A DNA stretch of 19,762 nt from an uncultured Lachnospiraceae bacterium (GCA_900546495.1 URDN01000047.1:1-19762), one strand, 5' to 3'; shown: positions 7,032-15,254, numbered from the stretch's first letter. Numbers and translations: made by a program. The notes: generated by a model not told the origin, from the sequence alone.

Positions 7032-8489
7032 TTATGCTTCTGCTGTCAGTTTTTCGATAGCAGCTTTGATACGTGCGATGGACTCTTCTTTTCCAAGCAC
7101 TTCCATCAGCTCGGTTGCTCCACCCGGTGTCATCTGTTTTCCGGAAAGTGCGGTACGGATCGGCCACATTACATAACCGTTCTTGTATCCGTTTTCTTTT
7201 ACATAAGCGCTGAGCATTGCATACAGGGCATCATTGCTGTAATCTTCCTGTGCCTCCAGTAACGGTAATACATCTTTTAAAACAGCCAGAGATGTCTCTG
7301 CATTTGTTTTCATTTTTTTATGTGTATACATTGCTACGTCGTACTCTGGAACTGCCTCAATGAAATCGATATGCTCTTTGATATCCGGAAAGATCTCAAT
7401 ACGCGTCTTTACCATCTGAGCGATTTTCTTGTAATCACAGTCACGATGTACTACTTCTTTGATATACGGCTCTGCCATCTCATAGAATGCATCAAAATCC
7501 ATTGCTTTGATATACTCGCCGTTCATCCATTTCAGTTTTACCATGTCAAAAACAGCCGGAGATTTGCTGATGTGGTGATAATCAAATTCTTTTACCAGTT
7601 CCTCTAAGGAGAAGATCTCACGGTTATCTACCGGGCTCCATCCAAGCAGTGCAACAAAGTTTACAACAGCCTCAGATAAAAATCCCTGCTCGATCAGGTC
7701 TTCGTAAGAAGAATGTCCGCTACGTTTGCTCAGTTTCTGATGCTCTTCGTTTGTGATCAGCGGGCAGTGGATATATTTCGGTTCTTCCCATCCGAAGGCA
7801 TGGTACAATCTGGTATATTTCGGTGCAGAAGACAGATACTCATTACCACGGACAACATGTGTGATGTTCATCAGATGATCATCTACCACATTTGCAAAAT
7901 TGTAAGTCGGGTATCCATCGGATTTGATCAGGATCATGTCATCCAGCTCAGCGTTTGGCTGTGTAATATCTCCGTAAATCTCATCATGGAACGTTGTCTC
8001 ACCTTCGTTTGGCACATTGGCACGGATAACATATGGTTTTCCTGCTGCCAGATTTGCCTCGATCTCTTCTTTGGAAAGATGCAGACAATGTTTGTCATAT
8101 ACACTGATCTCTTTGCCGTTGATGTTCTGTTTTAAAGAATCCAGACGCTCTTTGTCGCAGAAACAGTAATATGCCTCGCCTTTTTCAATCAATTTTTTTG
8201 CATATTCCAGATACAGACCGCTTTTGCAGCGCTCACTCTGGATATATGGACCATATCCGCCATCTTTGTCTGGTCCCTCATCGTGGATCAGTCCTGTTTT
8301 TTCCAGTGTGCGGTAAATAATTCCCAGTGCTTCTTCTACAAAACGCTCCTGGTCAGTATCTTCTATTCTTAATACAAAATCTCCGCCCTCATGCTTTGCG
8401 ATCAGATATGTGTACAAAGCGGTACGCAGATTACCAACGTGCATACGGCCTGTCGGGCTCGGTGCAAATCTTGTTCTGACTTTAGCCAT
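7032..8489 (-). CDS. gltX: glutamyl-tRNA synthetase
   Basis: Class I aminoacyl-tRNA synthetase of 485 residues that charges tRNA-Glu (and, in organisms lacking GlnRS, often tRNA-Gln). The HIGH-like signature is HVGN at 17-20 in FAPSPTGRMHVGNLR and the KMSKS loop is KLSKR at 252-256. A zinc-binding C-x-C (C109, C111) with Y131-x3-C135 is present. The C-terminal helical anticodon-binding region is complete. The start at 8489 has AGAGGT upstream; a 12-codon longer frame is less likely. It is flanked by terminators on both sides and so appears monocistronic. No T-box leader is visible in the 180 bases before it. Confidence 0.96.
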   Translation of the reverse strand: MAKVRTRFAPSPTGRMHVGNLRTALYTYLIAKHEGGDFVLRIEDTDQERFVEEALGIIYRTLEKTGLIHDEGPDKDGGYGPYIQSERCKSGLYLEYAKKLIEKGEAYYCFCDKERLDSLKQNINGKEISVYDKHCLHLSKEEIEANLAAGKPYVIRANVPNEGETTFHDEIYGDITQPNAELDDMILIKSDGYPTYNFANVVDDHLMNITHVVRGNEYLSSAPKYTRLYHAFGWEEPKYIHCPLITNEEHQKLSKRSGHSSYEDLIEQGFLSEAVVNFVALLGWSPVDNREIFSLEELVKEFDYHHISKSPAVFDMVKLKWMNGEYIKAMDFDAFYEMAEPYIKEVVHRDCDYKKIAQMVKTRIEIFPDIKEHIDFIEAVPEYDVAMYTHKKMKTNAETSLAVLKDVLPLLEAQEDYSNDALYAMLSAYVKENGYKNGYVMWPIRTALSGKQMTPGGATELMEVLGKEESIARIKAAIEKLTAEA

Positions 8490-8668
8490 AACTCTACCTC
8501 TTTCTGTATATTTATTTCGATTCAATATCCAACTTTTCCGTTTTTCTTCATATACCTATAAAATCTGCACATAATTCTAAATAACGTAAACTGCTGAATT
8601 TTTCTGAATCAGTTTCTTCATTCCATAAGCGTTCCTATTATAACTCAAACCGGATATTTCCACAAGAG

Positions 8669-8697
8669 AAAAAACAGGATACCTGTCCTGTATCCTG
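8669..8697 (-). terminator. terminator of the potABCD operon
   Basis: On the minus strand CAGGATAC (8690-8697) pairs with GTATCCTG (8675-8682) around a 7-nt loop, followed by a run of six T. It begins 11 bases after the potD stop and insulates gltX. Confidence 0.92.
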
Positions 8698-8708
8698 CCT
8701 TACAAGCG

Positions 8709-9806
8709 TCAGCTTGTCTTAAGTTCTTTCCAAAGCTGACTGTACAATGCTGTGGTATCCGGATCTAACGCCTTGTATACCTCACATTTTTCCAGTGTTT
8801 CCTCACTTGGAAAAATCAGCGGATCATTTTTTGTTTCCTCATCCAACTGAGCATATACTGCTGTATTCGGTGTCGGATAATAGATTTCCTCAAAGTTTTT
8901 CATTGCAATATCTTCTCTGCAGAGGAAATCCAGGAATTTCAATGCGCCTTCGTGGTTCTCTCCTTTTTTCATCATCATCCATGAATCAAACCATACATTG
9001 GAGCCTTCCTCCGGAACGACATATTCCAGTTCTTCATCGTAATCATGGGCCAGATACGCTTCACCGGAATAGCAGACAGCCAGTGCCGCGTTTCCTGCAA
9101 CCATTTCCTCGCGGACCTCATCTACAAAATACGCTTCCACATCCGGTTTCTGATCGATCAGAAGATTCTGCGCCACTTCCAGTTCCTTACGGTCTGTGGT
9201 ATTCAGAGAATATCCCTTATATTTCAATGCACACATATACGCATCGCGGATACTGTTCTGCATAATGATTTCTCCGGCATATTCTCCATTAAACAAGCTG
9301 TCCCAACTTGTAATTTCTTCATTTACCATATTTGTATTGTACAGGATTCCTACCGTTCCCCAGAAATATGGAATGCTATATTTAAGTTCAGGATCATATG
9401 ACTTCGACATTTTCCAGTAAATATCTCCGATGTTATCCACATATTGCATTTTGCTGTAATCAATTTCTTCTGTTTCCCCTTCTGCGATAAGCCGCTCTAT
9501 CATATAATCAGAAGAACAGATCAAATCGTAAGGAATCGTACTCGCCTTATATTTGGAATACATTTCCTCCGGTGTCGTTGCTTCCTCGTAAAGCACTTTG
9601 ATTCCGGTTTCTTTCTGAAACTGTTTTAGCACTGACGTGTCAATGTATTCACCATAGTTTAATACTACAATTGTGTTTTTCCCGCCTGCCTCGGACATAT
9701 CCACGGAAGATTCTTCTTCTCCGGTAGCCCCGCAGCCGACCAGGATTCCGGTCATAGCAACACACAGCGCCATTGCCACCCGGCTTTTCCATTTTCTATT
9801 TCTCAT
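8709..9806 (-). CDS. potD: spermidine/putrescine ABC transporter substrate-binding lipoprotein
   Basis: Extracellular polyamine-binding lipoprotein of 365 residues. The signal peptide is MRNRKWKSR plus a hydrophobic core, with lipobox LVGC and lipidated Cys25. After it comes the PotD-type fold of two lobes: VVLNYGEYIDTSVLKQF, then LICSSDYMIERLI and YSIPYFWGTVGILYNT, which contain family-typical aromatic and acidic ligand residues. The start at 9806 has GGAAAGGTG before it and gives a normal signal peptide; a 15-codon longer frame would spoil it. It is the last gene of potA-potB-potC-potD, 102 bases after potC. Substrate (spermidine, putrescine or both) cannot be fixed from sequence. Confidence 0.93.
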   Translation of the reverse strand: MRNRKWKSRVAMALCVAMTGILVGCGATGEEESSVDMSEAGGKNTIVVLNYGEYIDTSVLKQFQKETGIKVLYEEATTPEEMYSKYKASTIPYDLICSSDYMIERLIAEGETEEIDYSKMQYVDNIGDIYWKMSKSYDPELKYSIPYFWGTVGILYNTNMVNEEITSWDSLFNGEYAGEIIMQNSIRDAYMCALKYKGYSLNTTDRKELEVAQNLLIDQKPDVEAYFVDEVREEMVAGNAALAVCYSGEAYLAHDYDEELEYVVPEEGSNVWFDSWMMMKKGENHEGALKFLDFLCREDIAMKNFEEIYYPTPNTAVYAQLDEETKNDPLIFPSEETLEKCEVYKALDPDTTALYSQLWKELKTS

Positions 9807-9908
9807 ACTGTCACCTTTCCATTCGCCCGACGTTTTTCTGTCACAAACCATTTTTTATAAAGGTATTTTTCTCATAAAATATTTTTACAGCAATCACCGT
9901 TTTACTTC

Positions 9909-10703
9909 TTATTGAACTGCTGCTTTTTTTATTCTGCTCTGATGAATTCTCGGAACATAATTTGCTAACAGTAAGATCACAAGTACTACCACAAAAATCA
10001 ATGTGGAAAGTGCATACATTTCCGGTTTGATACCACGTTTCAACTCGCCATAAATCATGGTTGATAAGGTATTGATTCCTGCTCCCTTTGTAAAATACGT
10101 AACAACGAAATCATCCATAGACATGGTCAGTGCCATGAAAAATCCACTCATCACAGATGGGAAGATCATCGGAAGAATGACACGTACAAATGCAGTGACA
10201 CTATTTGCACCAAGATCTCTTGCTGCCTCGTATACACTCATATCCATCTGCTGAAGTTTCGGTAAAATACTCAAAATAACATATGGAATATTGAACGTGA
10301 TATGCGCCAGTAAAATACTTACATAACCTAAATTCGTAAATCTGGAAAACCACAGCATCAACGCGATACCGGTTACGATATCCGCATTCAGCATCGGAAT
10401 ATTTCCAATGCCAAGAGTCAGGGTGTAGCTTCTTTTTCGCATTGCATCGATGCCGATGGCGGCCAGCAGTCCGATTCCCGTTGCGATCGCCGCGGACGCA
10501 AAGCCGATGGTCAGGGTGTTCTGCAACGCTGCCATTACATCATTGTTATGCAGCAGATTCTGATACCACTCCAACGTAAATCCGCCCCAGACAACCCTTG
10601 AGCGGGACGCATTAAAGGAAAGCACCACCAGCACTGCGATTGGAATATATAAAAACGCAATGATCAACACCAGATAAAATTTCATAAAAAATCGCTTTAC
10701 CAT
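9909..10703 (-). CDS. potC: polyamine ABC transporter permease PotC
   Basis: Inner-membrane permease of 264 residues with about six transmembrane helices. The cytoplasmic EAA loop (EAARDLGANSVTAFVRVILP, about residues 167-186) docks on the ATPase PotA. The protein begins with the MVKRFFMKFYLVLIIAFLYIP helix. Its first seven bases overlap the end of potB, indicating translational coupling. It is smaller than potB and encoded after it, the usual PotB-PotC order. Confidence 0.94.
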   Translation of the reverse strand: MVKRFFMKFYLVLIIAFLYIPIAVLVVLSFNASRSRVVWGGFTLEWYQNLLHNNDVMAALQNTLTIGFASAAIATGIGLLAAIGIDAMRKRSYTLTLGIGNIPMLNADIVTGIALMLWFSRFTNLGYVSILLAHITFNIPYVILSILPKLQQMDMSVYEAARDLGANSVTAFVRVILPMIFPSVMSGFFMALTMSMDDFVVTYFTKGAGINTLSTMIYGELKRGIKPEMYALSTLIFVVVLVILLLANYVPRIHQSRIKKAAVQ

Positions 10704-11512
10704 ACGCTGCGCTCCTTTCCTGCATCTGTTTTAGAAGTAAACATCATGCTGATCAATACAAAGATCATCAGCGCAATGGATAATCCGGAACCAAGATTCC
10801 AGTTCATACTCGTTGAAAATTCCTGTTCAATGATATTTCCAATAAGCATGATTTTACCTCCGCCCAGAATGTCCGGAATAGCAAAAGTGGTCAGTGACGG
10901 AACAAATACCATAGTGATTCCACTAATGATTCCCGGCATTGTCAACGGGATCATGATTTTTGTCAGTACCGCTTTGGGCGGTGCTCCAAGATCTCTGGCT
11001 GCCTCGAGGATATCCTCGTTCAGTTCAGTAACTGCATTGTATACAGGAAGGATCATAAATGGCAGATAATCATATACCATACCAATCACGATTGCCACAT
11101 TGGAGTTTGCCAGATCCTGTCCCGGCAGTCCGAACGCACCCAAAATCGCATTTATAATTCCGTTTCTAGATAGCAATAACTGCCATGCCATGATACGCAA
11201 TACAAAATTCACCCACATCGGCAGGATTACAATAATCGCCATCATTCCCTGCTTTCCGATGTTCAACTTCCGCAAGATTATTGCCAAAGGATATGCCAGC
11301 ACCAGACAGACAGCTGTACAGAGTAACGCCAGCCAAAGAGACATCAATAAGGCTTTTAAATGTACCGGCTGAAAAATCGCCAGGATGTTTACCATTGTAA
11401 ATCCACCGTTTCCATCTCTCAGGGCATAAAAAATAATCATCAAAATCGGCAATACCGTAAATCCAATAATCCAGATAATATACGGTGTGGCCAGTAAGCT
11501 TCTCTTATTCAT
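10697..11512 (-). CDS. potB: polyamine ABC transporter permease PotB
   Basis: Inner-membrane permease of 271 residues that pairs with PotC to form the polyamine channel. It is hydrophobic throughout, with an EAA loop (EAARDLGAPPKAVLTKIMIP) for ATPase contact in the C-terminal half. The start overlaps the last eight bases of potA and the end overlaps potC by seven bases, so the three genes are tightly coupled. Confidence 0.94.
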   Translation of the reverse strand: MNKRSLLATPYIIWIIGFTVLPILMIIFYALRDGNGGFTMVNILAIFQPVHLKALLMSLWLALLCTAVCLVLAYPLAIILRKLNIGKQGMMAIIVILPMWVNFVLRIMAWQLLLSRNGIINAILGAFGLPGQDLANSNVAIVIGMVYDYLPFMILPVYNAVTELNEDILEAARDLGAPPKAVLTKIMIPLTMPGIISGITMVFVPSLTTFAIPDILGGGKIMLIGNIIEQEFSTSMNWNLGSGLSIALMIFVLISMMFTSKTDAGKERSVW

Positions 11513-12578
11513 TCTTTTTGATAACCTCCTGTGCGGAAGACGCCGGTTTGTGCATGATCTGGATATTTTCCGGTTTTACATACAGACCAATTTCTGTACC
11601 TGGCTGATAAGCAATGGTACTGTGCGCCAGCCACTCAAATCCTTTGGCCTGCACTTTCATCTCATAATGAACACCCTTAAACAGTATCGATGTCACAATA
11701 CCGTCCATCATACCCTCGCCCGGCTGTACAAATTCCATATCCTCTGGTCGTATTACTACATCGACATTTTCATTTGGTGCAAAACCGGTATCCACACACG
11801 GGAACGGACATCCGAGAATCTCCACCAGACAATCCTTCGGCATCACACCGTCTATAATATTGCTCTCACCTATGAAATCTGCTACAAAAGCATTCTGTGG
11901 TTCATTGTAAATATCTACTGGTGTACCTACCTGCTGGATCAGTCCCTGGTTCATAACAATGATGCGGTCAGACATGGTCAGCGCTTCTTCCTGATCATGC
12001 GTAACAAAAACAAAAGTAATGCCCAGCTCGTTTTTAATTTTGATCAGCTCCTGCTGCATATCCTGACGCAGCTTCAGATCCAGCGCACCAAGCGGCTCAT
12101 CCAGAAGAAGCACTTCCGGCTCATTTACAATGGCACGGGCAATGGCGATACGCTGCTGCTGTCCGCCGGAGAGAGACATCGGATGACGATCCTCAAATCC
12201 TTCCAGATCCACCAGTTTCAGTGCATATTTGATCTTATCCTGAATATAAGATTTACTTTTTTTCTTTAATTTCAGTCCAAATGCAATATTTTCTCCAACG
12301 CTCATATGTGAAAATAAAGAATATTTTTGAAATACAGTATTGATATGACGTTTGTCCGGAGACAGATTTGTAATATCCTTTCCCTCAAAAATCACCTTTC
12401 CCTCATCTGGTGTAGCAAATCCACCGATAATACGCAATGTCGTTGTCTTGCCGCAGCCGGAAGGTCCCAGCAATGTCACAAATTCATTTCTTTCAATATC
12501 AATACTCAGATCGTCCAGAATCTTTTTCCCGTCAAAAGATTTTGTCAGATGCTGTAAATTTAAAATTGACTGTTCCAT
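11505..12578 (-). CDS. potA: polyamine ABC transporter ATP-binding protein PotA
   Basis: ATPase of 357 residues that powers polyamine import. Walker A is GPSGCGKT at 38-45, the signature is LSGGQQQR, Walker B is VLLLDEP and the H-loop is in FVTHDQEEALTMSD. A C-terminal TOBE-type regulatory domain runs from about residue 240 to the end. The start at 12578 is preferred: AGGAGA lies 8 bases upstream, and the longer frame adds only a 15-residue unconserved tail. It is the first gene of the operon, with a clear promoter at 12660-12688. Confidence 0.96.
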   Translation of the reverse strand: MEQSILNLQHLTKSFDGKKILDDLSIDIERNEFVTLLGPSGCGKTTTLRIIGGFATPDEGKVIFEGKDITNLSPDKRHINTVFQKYSLFSHMSVGENIAFGLKLKKKSKSYIQDKIKYALKLVDLEGFEDRHPMSLSGGQQQRIAIARAIVNEPEVLLLDEPLGALDLKLRQDMQQELIKIKNELGITFVFVTHDQEEALTMSDRIIVMNQGLIQQVGTPVDIYNEPQNAFVADFIGESNIIDGVMPKDCLVEILGCPFPCVDTGFAPNENVDVVIRPEDMEFVQPGEGMMDGIVTSILFKGVHYEMKVQAKGFEWLAHSTIAYQPGTEIGLYVKPENIQIMHKPASSAQEVIKKNE

Positions 12579-12659
12579 CCCATCTCTCCTCATGTTTTTT
12601 ATTTTTAAAGCGAATATTTCCAATCCGCCATTTACTCATAACCCAATAGTTGCTGCGTA

Positions 12660-12717
12660 ATTTTAGAATTAAATTACACACCTGTTAAGTAATAAGAACG
12701 TTTCCTTTTTATTACTT
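12660..12717 (-). promoter_or_regulatory. pot operon promoter with candidate operator
   Basis: On the minus strand TTAACA (12683-12688) and TAAAAT (12660-12665) are 17 bp apart, placing the start near 12653. Just upstream and touching the -35 is a perfect 9-bp inverted repeat AAGTAATAA/TTATTACTT (12687-12695 and 12709-12717, 13-nt spacer). The -35 also lies in ACTTAACA-GGTG-TGT (12674-12690), a motif shared with the regulator's own leader. The adjacent XRE-cupin protein is the obvious candidate binder. Confidence 0.65.
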
Positions 12718-12747
12718 CACGCAACAGAATCAGGATGCCCACTTTAT

Positions 12748-13305
12748 TTAGAAGGTTGGCGGCGTGCTCACCCAGACAAATTTTGCCGGACGGCTGCCGG
12801 TATTTTCAATGTAATGATTTCTGTTCGCGCAGAAATAAAAACTTTCCCCGGATTTCACGGTATACACTTTATCGCCAAGATGTAGCCGGATTCGTCCGGA
12901 GATCATATAGCCGAACTCCTCACCCTCATGCGGCTTATCCTCCTGCAGTTTTTCCTTTGGCTGAACCACTACAAGCAACGGCTCCATCTGATACTGCTGT
13001 GCATTCGGCACGATCCACTGGATACTGTTTCCTGCTTCATCAATTTTTTCAAAAAATGCGCCTTCTGAATACACTACATGTTCTTCTTCCGTCTCTTTAA
13101 AAAATTCAGACGGTGTCGTTCCCAGACATTCGATCAGATCCAGCAACGTCACCACCGAAGGTGCCACCTGTCCACGTTCCAGCTGGGAAATATATCCTTT
13201 CGTCAGTTCTGACCGGTCTGCCAGCTCCTGCTGTGTCAGACCATTCTGATTTCTCAGATCTTTAATTTTTTCTCCGATTCTGCAATTCACATAATTCGGT
13301 TCCAT
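12748..13305 (-). CDS. XRE-family regulator with C-terminal cupin domain
   Basis: Transcription factor of 185 residues. An N-terminal XRE/Cro helix-turn-helix fills about residues 10-65 (LTQQELADRSELTKGYISQL is the recognition unit). A cupin_2 sensor domain occupies about residues 110-180 (PHEGEEFGYMISGRIRLHLG and SGESFYFCANRNHYIENTG). This is the PuuR-like architecture often found next to polyamine genes. It is transcribed in the same direction as potABCD and ends about 170 bases before potA, which has its own promoter. It probably senses a polyamine or derivative and controls potABCD and itself. Confidence 0.93.
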   Translation of the reverse strand: MEPNYVNCRIGEKIKDLRNQNGLTQQELADRSELTKGYISQLERGQVAPSVVTLLDLIECLGTTPSEFFKETEEEHVVYSEGAFFEKIDEAGNSIQWIVPNAQQYQMEPLLVVVQPKEKLQEDKPHEGEEFGYMISGRIRLHLGDKVYTVKSGESFYFCANRNHYIENTGSRPAKFVWVSTPPTF

Positions 13306-13347
13306 GTTCTCGCTTCCATTTCTTTATATCTCTGCCTGATTCTGAAT

Positions 13348-13364
13348 ACTTAACAAAATGTTGA
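13348..13364. promoter_or_regulatory. candidate autoregulatory operator of the XRE-cupin gene
   Basis: ACTTAACA-AAA-TGTTGA is a near-perfect palindrome in the 5' UTR of the XRE-cupin gene, downstream of its promoter. It shares ACTTAACA-N3/4-TGT with the pot promoter (12674-12690, opposite strand). A repressor bound here would act as a roadblock. This is inference from two sites only. Confidence 0.4.
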
Positions 13365-13392
13365 CTGTCACTAAACTTTTTACACGATTTCG

Positions 13393-13420
13393 ATTATACT
13401 ATTATTAAACAGAAAGTCAA
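13393..13420 (-). promoter_or_regulatory. promoter of the XRE-cupin regulator gene
   Basis: On the minus strand TTGACT (13415-13420) and TATAAT (13393-13398) are separated by 16 bp, a strong sigma-A type promoter. The start would be near 13386, giving an 80-nt leader. Confidence 0.75.
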
Positions 13421-13540
13421 CTATTATTGTTATTTTTCACATACTTCTTACTGTATTTTTTTCCGGACAACACACTAATCATTTCATCCATCAAATATCT
13501 GCGCAAAAAAGTGCAAATTTGCTTCTTTTTTGTCAAAAAA

Positions 13541-13607
13541 CAGACAGCCTCCTATGTGTGCAACTCTAAGATTTTTGTTCGAATTTGCACACATAAGAAA
13601 CTGTCTG
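13541..13607 (+). promoter_or_regulatory. long hairpin in the leader region of the deacetylase gene
   Basis: Nested perfect inverted repeats: outer CAGACAG/CTGTCTG (13541-13547 and 13601-13607) and inner TATGTGTGCAA/TTGCACACATA (13553-13563 and 13585-13595), with a 21-nt loop. It ends 42 bases before the deacetylase start. No T-run follows, so it is not a typical terminator in the plus direction. It could be a 5' UTR structure, an operator, or a decayed terminator. Confidence 0.6.
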
Positions 13608-13648
13608 CTTTCATATATATTACTAATCTCATGTCCAAAGGAGAACCC

Positions 13649-14413
13649 ATGAAAAAAGAAAAACGCGTCTCCCTCCTGCTGCCGGTAGTTGTTTGCAGCA
13701 TTCTTGCCATAACGATTTATTTTCAGATGACAACCGGAATCATTTCCGTCAGCAATAGCGTAAACGGAAAAGAACTTCCGATTTATTGTGTGAATACCGA
13801 AGAACCGAAAATCTCGATCTCTTTCGATGCCGCCTGGGGCAATGACGATACCGCACGAATTTTGGAAATCCTTGCAAAACATAATGTCCATGCAACATTT
13901 TTCATGACAGGTGGATGGGTAGATTCTTACCCGGATGATGTGAAAGCAATTTATGAGGGCGGACACGACCTCGGGAACCACAGCCAGAACCATAAAAATA
14001 TGAGTCAGCTGTCCGATACAGAAATCCGCGATGAGATTATGTCTGTTCATGACAAAGTGAAAGCATTGACCGGGTATGATATGTTTCTTTTCCGCCCGCC
14101 TTACGGTGATTATGATAATGAGGTCATCACAGATGTGTTGTCCTGTGGGTATTATCCGATTCAGTGGTCCATTGACAGTCTCGATTGGAAGGACTATGGC
14201 GTGGATGATATTATTACCCGGGTTTGCGACAATAAACAGTTAACCGGCGGGGCTATCATTTTGTGTCATAATGGGGCAAAATATACGGCGGATGCGCTGG
14301 ATACACTGCTGACACAGCTGGAAGAAAAGGGATTTCAGTTCGTGCCGATTTCAGAATTGATTTATCGTGAAAATTATCATTTAGACGTGACCGGGAAGCA
14401 GATTTTGGATTAA
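13649..14413 (+). CDS. membrane-anchored polysaccharide deacetylase (NodB/PdaB-like)
   Basis: Predicted extracytoplasmic deacetylase of 254 residues with one N-terminal membrane helix (about 8-27) and a NodB carbohydrate esterase 4 domain (about 54-235). Visible motifs: FDAAWGNDD at 59-67 (motif 1, D60 as the metal/base Asp), HSQNH at 111-115 (metal histidines), RPPYGDYD at 149-156, DSLDW at 176-180 and LCHNG at 205-209 with H207. The target is likely peptidoglycan or another amino-sugar polymer. The form of motif 1 resembles the PdaB/sporulation branch. The start at 13649 has AAAGGAG 6 bases upstream; longer in-frame extensions lack one. Substrate is not determined. Confidence 0.92.
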   Translation: MKKEKRVSLLLPVVVCSILAITIYFQMTTGIISVSNSVNGKELPIYCVNTEEPKISISFDAAWGNDDTARILEILAKHNVHATFFMTGGWVDSYPDDVKAIYEGGHDLGNHSQNHKNMSQLSDTEIRDEIMSVHDKVKALTGYDMFLFRPPYGDYDNEVITDVLSCGYYPIQWSIDSLDWKDYGVDDIITRVCDNKQLTGGAIILCHNGAKYTADALDTLLTQLEEKGFQFVPISELIYRENYHLDVTGKQILD

Positions 14414-14414
14414 A

Positions 14415-14448
14415 TTTAGATATTGAATGCTTCACTAAATATTTTTTT
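14415..14448 (+). terminator. terminator of the deacetylase gene
   Basis: TTTAG (14415-14419) and TGAA (14424-14427) pair with TTCA (14431-14434) and CTAAA (14435-14439) with a bulge, followed by seven T. It overlaps the 3' end of the convergent small gene. Confidence 0.6.
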
Positions 14449-14632
14449 CATCAATAATATTCCACGTACTGCCCTCGTCCAGTCCCTGTTCCGTGAGCCA
14501 TTCATCTTCGACTTCCAGTCGACGTGTCTCACCGTTTTCATTTTCTAATATAACCAGACATTTTAATTTTTCTCCCGGCAGTCGTTCTTCACACCCAAAG
14601 TCTGCCTCGGCAATCTGTTTGATTTTCCACAT
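14435..14632 (-). CDS. hypothetical small protein (65 aa)
   Basis: Protein of 65 residues beginning MWKIKQIAEADFGCEERLPG and ending in an acidic tail (LDEGSTWNIIDEKNI). The middle, LKCLVILENENGETRRLEVE, reads as paired beta strands. No family is recognised, though it has the look of conserved small Lachnospiraceae proteins. The ATG at 14632 is supported by AAGGAG 9 bases before it; the longer in-frame start would overlap the structured RNA promoter. It is convergent with the deacetylase gene (stops 21 bases apart) and divergent from the structured RNA at 14691. Confidence 0.75.
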   Translation of the reverse strand: MWKIKQIAEADFGCEERLPGEKLKCLVILENENGETRRLEVEDEWLTEQGLDEGSTWNIIDEKNI

Positions 14633-14652
14633 ACAAATGCACTCCTTAATAC

Positions 14653-14681
14653 CGCTTATAAAATCATATATCTGATATAAT
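14653..14681 (+). promoter_or_regulatory. promoter of structured RNA copy A
   Basis: An extended -10, TGATATAAT (14673-14681), lies 9 bases before the first base of the structured element at 14691. The -35 at 17-bp spacing (CGCTTA) is poor, as is usual with extended -10 promoters. Confidence 0.5.
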
Positions 14682-14690
14682 GATGCCAGG

Positions 14691-14836
14691 GTCAAAAGCC
14701 TGAAACCACGATGTGCTTGCACAGGAGTGGTTTTATGGCTTAATGACCCGCCCCGATATGAGCATAAAAGTGGAGCGTCAGCTTCACGATATGCGAATAT
14801 TGGGTAGAATTGTGGAAGTACGAAGTACAGAACAAT
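14691..14836 (+). ncRNA. structured RNA, copy A (class unknown)
   Basis: A 146-nt element with a same-length relative at 15821. Visible stems: AAGCC/GGCTT (14696-14700 with 14737-14741) closed by GTCA/TGAC (14691-14694 with 14744-14747). Inside it AAACCAC/GTGGTTT is capped by TGTG-CTTG-CACA. A second arm is GCATA-aaa-GTGGAGC with GCTTCAC-ga-TATGC (14762-14794). A third is ATTGT-ggaa-GTAC-gaa-GTAC-aga-ACAAT (14809-14836). Internal loops are purine-rich on the plus strand, and a -10 box lies just upstream on that strand, so the plus strand is taken as the RNA. Several stems differ in sequence from copy B but keep pairing. No clear terminator follows before the convergent zinc-ribbon gene end at 14871. 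Confidence 0.7.
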
Positions 14837-14870
14837 TTATTCCAAAAAAATCATGGAATTGATTTCAACA

Positions 14871-15254
14871 TCATAATCTCATGCCACATTTTGGGCAGAA
14901 TACAAAATCTTCCGTTGTTTCATAACCACAATTCTGACAACGTTTACATCCACTATAATGATGACCTGATTTTCCATTTCCAACTATTTTCAGATGTTCC
15001 GGCAATATCCGCACATCTTCGCCGCGCTCCATTCTTCGACCCATTTCTCTATCCAATTCGTATAACGTATTACAACAACTGGTCTGCACATAATAGTGCC
15101 TGTTCCATTTAAAACACGGGATAAAAAACAGTGAAAGTACAGTATATGTCATAAACACCTGAAATCGACCATATCGACCACATACACTACAGATTTCTGT
15201 CTGATTATAATCCAGATTTTTTCTTCCCTCTGTAATCCCCATCATAAAAAACAT
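14871..15254 (-). CDS. zinc-ribbon domain protein (127 aa)
   Basis: Protein of 127 residues. Near the N-terminus is ICSVCGRYGRFQ, followed by a hydrophobic stretch VFMTYTVLSLFFIPCFKW and a conserved-looking NRHYYVQTSCC. The C-terminus is a rubredoxin-like zinc ribbon, CQNCGYETTEDFVFCPKCG. This matches the general form of the zinc-ribbon family proteins common in Clostridia; no function is known. AGGAGA sits 11 bases before the ATG; internal Met4 or Met5 are possible alternatives. It is encoded between structured RNA copy A and the minus-strand structured element, in line with the small gene at 15781. Confidence 0.85.
   Translation of the reverse strand: MFFMMGITEGRKNLDYNQTEICSVCGRYGRFQVFMTYTVLSLFFIPCFKWNRHYYVQTSCCNTLYELDREMGRRMERGEDVRILPEHLKIVGNGKSGHHYSGCKRCQNCGYETTEDFVFCPKCGMRL

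Noticed and set aside
6815..7060. Small plus-strand gene in the gltX-nrdD gap
   Set aside because: No ribosome binding site; the frame runs through the gltX terminator into the antisense of the gltX 3' end.
8490..8668. T-box leader upstream of gltX
   Set aside because: No AGGGTGGNACCGCG-like T-box sequence or specifier hairpin could be found.
11487..12269. Long plus-strand open frame opposite potA
   Set aside because: It is antisense to a clear ABC ATPase gene, lacks a ribosome binding site, and its composition is that of a shadow frame.
12579..12720. Possible three-way-junction riboswitch in the potA leader (nested inverted repeats)
   Set aside because: The promoter TTAACA-17-TAAAAT at 12660-12688 starts transcription inside the structure, so most of the stems would not be in the RNA; they are better read as operator DNA.
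13484..14050. Minus-strand open frame opposite the polysaccharide deacetylase
   Set aside because: The deacetylase has all five catalytic motifs on the plus strand; the opposite frame has no recognisable domain or start signals.
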